A DNA stretch of 8,298 bases from Desulfobulbaceae bacterium (lineage in GTDB: Bacteria > Desulfobacterota > Desulfobulbia > Desulfobulbales > Desulfocapsaceae), in the NCBI GenBank assembly GCA_027067035.1, contig JAMOMO010000340.1:1-8298 (forward strand), written 5' to 3'. Shown one piece after another: positions 1 through 5,652 of this stretch (position 1 is the stretch's first letter; each line of letters begins with the position of its first letter). Under the pieces are notes generated by a model, which was given only the letters and a program-made list of their open reading frames with translations, made no database searches and was not told the origin of the DNA. A program made the translations under genes and the position numbers.

Positions 1-23
1 TGAAATAGAGTTCGTTTTGCGGT

Positions 24-30
24 AAAGGAG
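24..30 (+). promoter_or_regulatory. Ribosome binding site of the sigma-54 activator gene
   Basis: AAAGGAG lies four bases before the ATG at 35. It is a near-perfect Shine-Dalgarno match and fixes this ATG as the start. The 34 bases before the gene are too short to show its promoter or whether it is the distal gene of an operon entering from the left. Confidence 0.8.
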
Positions 31-34
31 TGTT

Positions 35-1402
35 ATGTATACAATCTTGGCGTATGCAATTCCAGAAGAAAGTCATGAAACAATCCGGGCAGCCCTGGCT
101 GATCGTGGCAGAATACGCTTCTGCAGCGGTAAAGAGCGTCTCCTCGGAGAGCTAAAGGGAAACGAGTATGATCTGATTTTTCTCTTTTTTGACGATGCCA
201 CAGCAGATATCAAATTGCTTGAGACGTCCTGCAAGTGCAGTCCACACACCCCGGTGATTGTCATTGGTCCGGAGGAGAAACCGGAGGTGGTGGTTCGGGT
301 ATTGAAAAGCGGGGCCTTTGATTATCTGGTGCACCCGGTATCAGTAACACGTTTTGAGGTCGCAACGAACAAGGCCTTTGAAAATAAAGCGCTGCGCAAT
401 GAAATTGCCTATCTGCGCCATCGTCAGGATATTGTCTATCATTTTGATGATGTGATTGCCTATAGTCCCGGCATGAAACAGGTCATAAAGAGTCTGGAAA
501 AATTTGCCAAGACGGATTCAACCATCCTTATCACCGGAGCCACGGGTACCGGAAAGAGCTTTTTGTCAGGTACTGTTCATTATAACAGTCCGCGAAGGCA
601 GAAGCCCTTTATCAAGATAAACTGTGCCAATATCCCCGAAGATCTTCTTGAATCTGAACTCTTCGGGCATGAAAAGGGGGCTTTCACCAGTGCTGAAAAA
701 CTGCGTATCGGGCGCTTTGAACAGGCCAGTGGCGGAACCCTGTTTCTTGATGAAATCGGGGAAATCAGCCTGGGTTTGCAGACAAAGCTCCTTCGGGTAC
801 TGGAAGAAAAATGCTTCGAGCGTGTGGGGGGCAATAAAACCATTTATGCCGATGTTCGTGTTATTGCGGCGACAAACAAAGACCTGCCCGACCAGATAGC
901 AGCCGGGAAGTTCAGAGAGGATCTCTATTACAGGATCAATGTCCTCCCCATCAGGCTGCCGGATCTGCGGGAGAGGCGTCAGTGCCTGCTGCCCCTTGCC
1001 CAGTACTTCCTCAATAAATATGCAGCGTCCCTCGGCTCCGAGGTCAAAGGCTTCACCGAAGGTGCTATTGAACAGATGGTGAAGTACAGCTGGCCGGGCA
1101 ATATCAGACAGCTGGCCAATACCATTGAGCGGGCAGTGATTTTAGAGGATGACGACCTGATCGATGCCTATAACCTCTCTCTTCCCTCGGAAAAACGATT
1201 GAACGGGGGAAATGGCAATGCATCACAGGCCGGAAACAGTTCACTGGTGAGTCATGAAAAGGAACTTATCCTGAATGCCCTTGAAGAGTGTCTCTGGGTG
1301 CAGAAAAATGCTGCGGAAAAGCTGGGAGTGAGTCCACGGGCCCTGAACTACAAGGTCAAGAAATTCGGAATCACTCACCCTAACTGGCGGAAACACTGCT
1401 GA
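35..1402 (+). CDS. Sigma-54-dependent transcriptional activator (NtrC family) with a degenerate receiver domain
   Basis: This is a 455-residue bacterial enhancer-binding protein that would use ATP hydrolysis to open promoters held by sigma-54 RNA polymerase. The order is a receiver-like domain (about 1-120), an AAA+ domain (about 138-375) and a Fis-type helix-turn-helix (about 407-446). The AAA+ part shows Walker A GATGTGKS (168-175), Walker B GGTLFLDE (233-240), the FREDLYYRINV arginine-finger region (293-303) and WPGNIRQL sensor II (353-360). The sigma-54 contact loop reads GAFTSA (215-220) instead of the usual GAFTGA. The receiver lacks the acidic pair after beta-1, has F51 where the phosphorylated Asp should be, and H100 where the conserved Lys should be, so phosphorylation by a histidine kinase looks impossible. 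No partner kinase or target promoter is visible. The gene converges on trpA. Family assignment is firm; the regulated process is unknown. Confidence 0.95.
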   Translation: MYTILAYAIPEESHETIRAALADRGRIRFCSGKERLLGELKGNEYDLIFLFFDDATADIKLLETSCKCSPHTPVIVIGPEEKPEVVVRVLKSGAFDYLVHPVSVTRFEVATNKAFENKALRNEIAYLRHRQDIVYHFDDVIAYSPGMKQVIKSLEKFAKTDSTILITGATGTGKSFLSGTVHYNSPRRQKPFIKINCANIPEDLLESELFGHEKGAFTSAEKLRIGRFEQASGGTLFLDEIGEISLGLQTKLLRVLEEKCFERVGGNKTIYADVRVIAATNKDLPDQIAAGKFREDLYYRINVLPIRLPDLRERRQCLLPLAQYFLNKYAASLGSEVKGFTEGAIEQMVKYSWPGNIRQLANTIERAVILEDDDLIDAYNLSLPSEKRLNGGNGNASQAGNSSLVSHEKELILNALEECLWVQKNAAEKLGVSPRALNYKVKKFGITHPNWRKHC

Positions 1403-1413
1403 CAGGAATGCCG

Positions 1414-1443
1414 ACAGGAACTCTTCCGGAGAGCCTTGCCTGT
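1414..1443. terminator. Imperfect hairpin between the convergent activator and trpA genes, possible bidirectional terminator
   Basis: ACAGG (1414-1418) pairs with CCTGT (1439-1443), AA (1419-1420) with TT (1436-1437), and CTCT (1421-1424) with AGAG (1430-1433), around the loop TCCGG. There are a two-base and a one-base bulge on the right arm. It fills most of the 41-base gap between two facing stop codons, where a shared terminator is expected. The plus strand has only a short T run after the stem, so efficient intrinsic termination is uncertain. Confidence 0.4.
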
Positions 1444-2208
1444 TTAACGCAGTCCGGCGATAAATGCACCCACAGCCTGTGCTCCTTCAGCTTCAACCAG
1501 CCTGATGGTTCGTGAACCGATGACAGCCATATCGGCCTTGCCTTTCAGGGCTTCAATATCCTCTTTGCTCTGTATGCCAAAGCCAACTGCCAGTGGAAGC
1601 TCTGTGGCGGCTCTGCACCTGCCCAGGTAGTCGTCAAAATCGTGATCAAATTCTGATTTTTTCCCGGTTACTCCTCTTCGTGCAACACAGTAGATAAAGC
1701 CCCGCCCATATTCTGCAAGCTGTTTCATACGGTCATCTGTCGAAGTCGGGGCAAATATGAGGATCGGGGCGAGCTCATATCTGTCAGCAAGCTCCAGAAA
1801 TGCTGCTCCCATCTCCGGTGGCAGATCAGGGACAATAAAGCCTTTTATCCCACACTGTGCAGCTCGTTCGAAAAAGGCCTCTTCACCATACTTGAAGATG
1901 ATATTGTAGTAGGTCATAAAGAGGAAGGGGATTGCATGGGTTTCCACCATCTCAGCGCCAAAGCGGAAACAGTCCTCAACCATGGTTCCTGCGGCAAGGG
2001 AATCCTGGTTTGCCTTTAATATCACCGGGCCGTCTGCCATGGGTTCTGAAAAAGGAATCTGCATTTCAATGCAGTCCACTCCGTTTTCCACCATCTGCCT
2101 GATCACTTCCCGGTTGACTTCAAAGGAAGGATAGCCCAGTACGATATGGGTCATGAGGAGGATATCTTTTTTATCCAATGTGTTTCGTAACTGTTGTTCT
2201 AACTGCAT
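1444..2208 (-). CDS. trpA: Tryptophan synthase alpha subunit, divergent form
   Basis: The 254-residue alpha subunit splits indole-3-glycerol phosphate into indole and glyceraldehyde 3-phosphate and channels indole to TrpB in the cytoplasm. The TIM-barrel catalytic acids are present as E48 and D59, matching E49 and D60 of the Salmonella enzyme. The loop tyrosine is Y173, the GVTG phosphate loop is at 179-182, and VGFGI (208-212) and IGS (230-232) complete the phosphate site. Several usually constant positions differ: IPFSEPMADGP (51-61) has Glu for the usual Asp, the following IQ is IL, RAGVTG is RRGVTG, and the GSA near the C-terminus is GSR. Start ATG at 2208 has AGGGA a few bases upstream. 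It follows trpB by 20 bases and is surely co-transcribed. Length is slightly below the usual 260-270 residues. Identity is secure; whether it is fully active is inferred from the retained catalytic acids. Confidence 0.93.
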   Translation of the reverse strand: MQLEQQLRNTLDKKDILLMTHIVLGYPSFEVNREVIRQMVENGVDCIEMQIPFSEPMADGPVILKANQDSLAAGTMVEDCFRFGAEMVETHAIPFLFMTYYNIIFKYGEEAFFERAAQCGIKGFIVPDLPPEMGAAFLELADRYELAPILIFAPTSTDDRMKQLAEYGRGFIYCVARRGVTGKKSEFDHDFDDYLGRCRAATELPLAVGFGIQSKEDIEALKGKADMAVIGSRTIRLVEAEGAQAVGAFIAGLR

Positions 2209-2228
2209 TCTATAATCCCTGTAACAAA

Positions 2229-3461
2229 TTAATTTGAGCTGTATTCCCGACCGCGGTCAATGATAAATTTCTTCCATGACGGATCTTCAAAGGCGTGAGC
2301 TATGGTGAAGATATCCTTGTCACCCCGTCCGGACTGGTTGATGATAATGGCATCGCTTTTGTTCAACGTACCAGCTTCCCTGAATGCGCCGGCAAAGGCA
2401 TGGGATGATTCCAGTGCAGGAATGATGCCCTCAAGTTTCATTGTGAGATCCAGGGCGGCCATGACCTCATCATCGGTGGCTGATTCAAAACGGACTTTCT
2501 TCTGTTCCCAGAGATCACTTAAGATCGGGGAGACGCCGACATAGTCGAGCCCTGCGGCAACAGAATGGGTGTGTTTCATCTGGCCGTCATCATCCTGAAG
2601 AAACATGGTCTTGTAGCCCTGGGCAACGCCCGGAGTGGCATCGGGACTGGAGAGCCGTATGGCATGGGCTCCGCTGTCTGCACCGTGTCCTCCTGCTTCA
2701 ACTCCCACCAGTTCCACACCGTCTTCATCAAGGAAACGTTTGAAAACTCCCATGGCATTGGAGCCTCCTCCGACACATGCGTACACCTTTGCAGGCATCC
2801 TGCCGTGATATTTCATGATCTGTTCCGCTGCTTCAATGCCGATGATGGACTGGAACCAGGTCACCATCTCAGGAAACGGTGCAGGGCCACAGGCGGTACC
2901 AAAGACATAATGGGTATCATCCACATTGGTGACCCAGTCTCTGAAGGCCTCATTGATGGCATCTTTCAGGGTACGGGATCCGTCTTTTACCGGGACAACC
3001 GTTGCACCCATCTTTTCCATCCAGAACACGTTGGGACGTTGCCTGAGTACATCTTCCTCACCCATGTAAATGGTGCAGTCGAGGCCGAATTTTGCGGCCA
3101 TGGTGGCTGTTGCCATGCCGTGCTGTCCGGCCCCGGTTTCAGCGATCACCCGCTTTTTTCCCATGCGTTTTACGAGCAGGCCCTGGCCCATCACATTGTT
3201 CGCCTTGTGGGCACCGGTGTGGTTCAGGTCTTCCCGTTTGATGTATATGTCTGCCCCCCCAAAGTGACGACTGAGATTTTCAGCAAAGCTGAGTGGGGTG
3301 GGGCGGCATGAATATGTTGACATAAGATCAAGGTATTCCTGCCAGAATGCCGGGTCTTTACGGCACTTGGCATATTCCTCTTTCAGTTCCTGAAAGGTCT
3401 GGTGCAGTACCTCCGGGATGTAGGCTCCACCCCAGTTTCCAAAAAAACCATTTGTATCCAT
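2229..3461 (-). CDS. trpB: Tryptophan synthase beta subunit
   Basis: The 410-residue pyridoxal-phosphate enzyme condenses indole with L-serine to give L-tryptophan, working as an alpha2-beta2 complex with TrpA. The PLP lysine is K86 in HTGAHKANN (81-89). The catalytic glutamate is E108 in ETGAGQHG (108-115). The phosphate-binding GGGSNA is at 231-236 and SGRGDKD is at 377-383. RTLKDAI (163-169) carries the lysine known in Salmonella to bridge to the alpha subunit. Length and motifs fit the ordinary TrpB1 class rather than the longer TrpB2. ATG at 3461 is preceded by GGAG at eight bases. It is the first gene of a trpBA pair; no other trp gene is in the window. I could not identify a convincing promoter, Trp operator, leader peptide or attenuator in the 110 bases upstream; a TTGACT box (3514-3509) exists but without a good -10 partner. 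Confidence 0.97.
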   Translation of the reverse strand: MDTNGFFGNWGGAYIPEVLHQTFQELKEEYAKCRKDPAFWQEYLDLMSTYSCRPTPLSFAENLSRHFGGADIYIKREDLNHTGAHKANNVMGQGLLVKRMGKKRVIAETGAGQHGMATATMAAKFGLDCTIYMGEEDVLRQRPNVFWMEKMGATVVPVKDGSRTLKDAINEAFRDWVTNVDDTHYVFGTACGPAPFPEMVTWFQSIIGIEAAEQIMKYHGRMPAKVYACVGGGSNAMGVFKRFLDEDGVELVGVEAGGHGADSGAHAIRLSSPDATPGVAQGYKTMFLQDDDGQMKHTHSVAAGLDYVGVSPILSDLWEQKKVRFESATDDEVMAALDLTMKLEGIIPALESSHAFAGAFREAGTLNKSDAIIINQSGRGDKDIFTIAHAFEDPSWKKFIIDRGREYSSN

Positions 3462-3497
3462 GCGAATAACTCCAATAAAAAACGGTAAACAAAAGTC

Positions 3498-3525
3498 TAA
3501 AACAAAGCAGTCAAACAGCCGATAC
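3498..3525 (+). promoter_or_regulatory. Putative sigma-28 (FliA) flagellar promoter of fliW
   Basis: GCCGATAC (3518-3525) matches seven of eight bases of the sigma-28 -10 element GCCGATAA. A -35-like TAAA (3498-3501) lies 16 bases upstream, one more than the ideal spacing; the adjacent AAAA (3499-3502) would give 15. Transcription would begin near 3532, leaving about 40 bases of leader before the fliW ATG. The match sits just upstream of a gene known to act in flagellar assembly, which raises its credibility. Confidence 0.55.
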
Positions 3526-3560
3526 AGCTGTAACTGGCAATATCTTCTTATTTCAACATC

Positions 3561-3566
3561 AGGGAG
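3561..3566 (+). promoter_or_regulatory. Ribosome binding site deciding the fliW start
   Basis: AGGGAG lies five bases before the ATG at 3572. An in-frame GTG at 3566 overlaps this Shine-Dalgarno and is therefore unlikely to be the start. A further ATG at 3578 is eleven bases away and less well placed. Confidence 0.75.
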
Positions 3567-3571
3567 TGATC

Positions 3572-3991
3572 ATGAGTATGCAAAGCAAAGTGACGCAGCA
3601 GCCATCAATTCAATCAGAGAAAATCTTCACATTTCCCAAGGGTATTCCCGGATTTGAAGAATACACTACTTTTAAGATTTTTCACAAGGATGATGGTAAA
3701 GTTTCCGCATATTGGCTGGAATCATGCCAGACACCAGTGGTAACCTTCACCCTGGTTGACCCCACTGCCTACGATCTCAACTATGATATCTTTCTGGATG
3801 ACAGTGAGCAGCAGATGATTAAAGCTAATAATCCCCTTGATATCGGAGTTTTTCTTATCCTGAAAAAAGAGGGTGAGGCGGACAGTGTGCAGCTTGGAGC
3901 AAATATCGGCGGACCACTGGTCATAAATGTACACGAACAGCTGGGGCTGCAGAAGGTGCTGAAGAGAAAGAGCAGCACAACCGAGCATTAA
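3572..3991 (+). CDS. fliW: Flagellar assembly factor FliW
   Basis: The 139-residue cytoplasmic protein shows the FliW hallmark FPKGIPGF (21-28), followed by a WLES segment (48-51), a VDP segment (62-64) and GPLVIN (114-119). In Bacillus and Campylobacter, FliW binds either flagellin or the translational repressor CsrA. Rising free flagellin thus releases CsrA to shut off flagellin mRNA; I infer the same role here. Length is normal for the family, but the first 15 residues form an extra polar leader. The protein ends soon after the last core strand, with a basic KRKSSTTEH tail in place of the usual tyrosine/arginine C-terminus. fliW often sits beside csrA, but neither csrA nor any flagellar structural gene is in this window. 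It is divergent from trpB and converges with the GalT-like gene, overlapping it by four bases. A sigma-28-type promoter precedes it. Confidence 0.92.
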   Translation: MSMQSKVTQQPSIQSEKIFTFPKGIPGFEEYTTFKIFHKDDGKVSAYWLESCQTPVVTFTLVDPTAYDLNYDIFLDDSEQQMIKANNPLDIGVFLILKKEGEADSVQLGANIGGPLVINVHEQLGLQKVLKRKSSTTEH

Positions 3992-5631
3992 CGGCCCTGC
4001 AGCAGATTGAGCTTTGTGAGCTCTCTTCTGCAGACGGCGGCAAAGTCTTCCGGGTAGTGGCCGTTGATATAGCGGAGCTGTGCTTCGCTGAATGCACCGG
4101 GAGACTGCGGCAGACGGGGAAGAAAGCTGTGGAGCAGATGCTGCCTGACGGAATCGCTGTTCTGTATTCGACCGGGATATTCAATGGATGTGACCATCCT
4201 GGCACCAAGTCCGGCCAGTGCCTTCTGGGCCAGGAATATTCCTCTGTTCAGTGACGCTCTGGAGGCGGAATCAGCCTCCAGAATGTTTCCTATAACCCTG
4301 TTTTCCTGGTTGTGCAGTGCCATCAGCTGCAACTCCCACTGCGAGGTCTGAGCCTTGGGGACAAAGAGCATACAGTGCTCATTCTCCCAGACTATCAGAC
4401 TGGATTCCAGGTCACTTCGCTCGTCCATCCGGACATTATTTCTGATACATTCAATATAATCTTCAAAAAAGCAGCTTTTCTGTTCCCGGAAGTAGTCTGT
4501 AATGACCTCCTCCACCATATCACCACAGCCGAATGCATTCATGCTGCCTTCAGGTTTGCTGAGACTGCCGGAATAACATTCCACCCGCCTGGGGATCATG
4601 GCATATTGCTGATGGATCTGCTGGTGGGAGGCGTGAAGGCGGTAATCACTGGGGGCGTAGTCAAATCCAAAGTTCCAGCCCCAGAGGGTGGCATTTCCTG
4701 CAGGCGGAGACTGGGCAGTGACTGCGGCGAGAATCTCTTTACGCAGCCTTTCCAGTGACTCTTCACTGTGCTGTTTCAGGGGCTGTTTTTTTTCCAGTCC
4801 AAGTTCTTCGGCAAGACGGACAAAGCTGCGCTGGTAATAGAGGTGACGCAGTCCTGTCATGTCCTCTTCAGTGAGCCGGGCTATGGAGTAGCGCACGGCA
4901 TCATCAGCCATGTTTGCTGCGTAGTGTCCGCCTGCTATATAGGAATTTCTGCGTAGATATTCATAAACATGGCTTTTGTGCTCCGTACTTCTTACCTCTC
5001 CAACAATCTCACTTCCCCCCTGGGCTCCCGGTCGCAGGACCATGACTTCCTTGTAGGAGTCCGGCAGGGCGGGATTATTGGCAACAGCTTCAAAAAGGGC
5101 ATGGTTACTGATGACGGCACGAATACGCCCCTGTGAATCTTTGCGGTAGCGCAGACCGGTCGGAATACCTGCCTCATCTTTCTCGATATGACAGCAGAGC
5201 TCAGCCAGTTGTATGAGATCAGCAGGGTCCGTGGAGCATGTGGCCAGTGCGAGGTGGACCGGTATCGGAAGATCTTTGAAGAAATCATCAGTTATCTCGG
5301 CTTTTTGGAGGGTGTTTGTCAGCGATAGCTCTCTTTTGGCAGGGAGTCGGATTCGCGCGGGATCTGCAGCACTGGTGTCAGCCCAGACCTTGTCAATATA
5401 GGTTGAACCGCGAAAGGGGAGCGGATTGGGGATTTCAAAGATCCAGTCGGCATCATGTACCTGAACATCACCCGGAGGGTAATTGGCACTGTTTGAGTGG
5501 TTTTCACCGGTATCAAGATGGCCGAGGGAGCGTTCCTGATATTCTGTGCGAAGATTTGTGCAGCGGTATTCAGGTTTGTGGATGCCGTAGATAAATTTCT
5601 TTTGCGGGGTGACACAGCTTCTTGTTGTCAT
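3988..5631 (-). CDS. GalT/HIT-superfamily-like protein of unknown substrate
   Basis: The 547-residue protein is probably cytoplasmic: no signal peptide or membrane segment is seen. I do not recognise a named family, but two segments resemble galactose-1-phosphate uridylyltransferase. ASHQQIHQQ (334-342) aligns without gaps to the CSNPHPHGQ active-site stretch of E. coli GalT. H340 then falls on the nucleophilic His and Q342 on the conserved Gln, while the first His of HPH, a metal ligand in E. coli GalT, is Q338. Further on, WENEHCMLFVPKA (415-427) resembles the ENEHFVAFVP strand of the second GalT repeat. The two-cysteine zinc site of GalT is not evident. It follows the 5-oxoprolinase gene by 21 bases and is likely its operon partner. 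The ATG at 5631 has only a weak AGG upstream, and the next Met is at residue 197. A nucleotidyl transferase or dinucleotide phosphorylase activity is possible, but the substrate cannot be inferred. Confidence 0.6.
   Translation of the reverse strand: MTTRSCVTPQKKFIYGIHKPEYRCTNLRTEYQERSLGHLDTGENHSNSANYPPGDVQVHDADWIFEIPNPLPFRGSTYIDKVWADTSAADPARIRLPAKRELSLTNTLQKAEITDDFFKDLPIPVHLALATCSTDPADLIQLAELCCHIEKDEAGIPTGLRYRKDSQGRIRAVISNHALFEAVANNPALPDSYKEVMVLRPGAQGGSEIVGEVRSTEHKSHVYEYLRRNSYIAGGHYAANMADDAVRYSIARLTEEDMTGLRHLYYQRSFVRLAEELGLEKKQPLKQHSEESLERLRKEILAAVTAQSPPAGNATLWGWNFGFDYAPSDYRLHASHQQIHQQYAMIPRRVECYSGSLSKPEGSMNAFGCGDMVEEVITDYFREQKSCFFEDYIECIRNNVRMDERSDLESSLIVWENEHCMLFVPKAQTSQWELQLMALHNQENRVIGNILEADSASRASLNRGIFLAQKALAGLGARMVTSIEYPGRIQNSDSVRQHLLHSFLPRLPQSPGAFSEAQLRYINGHYPEDFAAVCRRELTKLNLLQGR
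3997..4033 (+). other. Strong stem-loop just downstream of the fliW stop
   Basis: CTGCAG (3997-4002) pairs with CTGCAG (4028-4033), AGA (4004-4006) with TCT (4024-4026), and GAGCT (4009-4013) with AGCTC (4019-4023). The loop is TTGTG (4014-4018), with one mismatch and a two-base bulge, giving 14 pairs. It starts six bases after the fliW stop and lies inside the 3' coding end of the opposing gene. No T run follows, so it may protect the fliW mRNA end or assist factor-dependent termination rather than act as an intrinsic terminator. Chance is not excluded. Confidence 0.4.
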
Positions 5632-5652
5632 AATGTGGCCTGTTGTGTGCTC

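Noticed and set aside
2565..3311. A 248-codon open frame on the plus strand, antisense to trpB.
   Set aside because: It lies wholly within the conserved trpB coding sequence and its translation shows no recognisable domain; it is a shadow of trpB codon usage.
3566..3568. GTG as the fliW start, adding two residues.
   Set aside because: It overlaps the Shine-Dalgarno AGGGAG; the ATG at 3572 is properly spaced.
3462..3571. Tryptophan attenuator or leader peptide upstream of trpB.
   Set aside because: No Trp-rich short frame and no terminator/antiterminator pair could be found in the 110 bases.
3460..3657. A 65-codon plus-strand frame across the trpB-fliW gap.
   Set aside because: No ribosome binding site, no recognisable product, and it runs out of frame into fliW across the probable sigma-28 promoter.
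4312..4758. A 148-codon plus-strand frame opposite the GalT-like gene.
   Set aside because: The minus-strand protein contains GalT-like motifs in this region and the plus frame has no family resemblance.
5484..5500. TGGCAC as a sigma-54 promoter -24 element.
   Set aside because: The matching -12 TTGC is absent at the required spacing and the site is inside a coding region.
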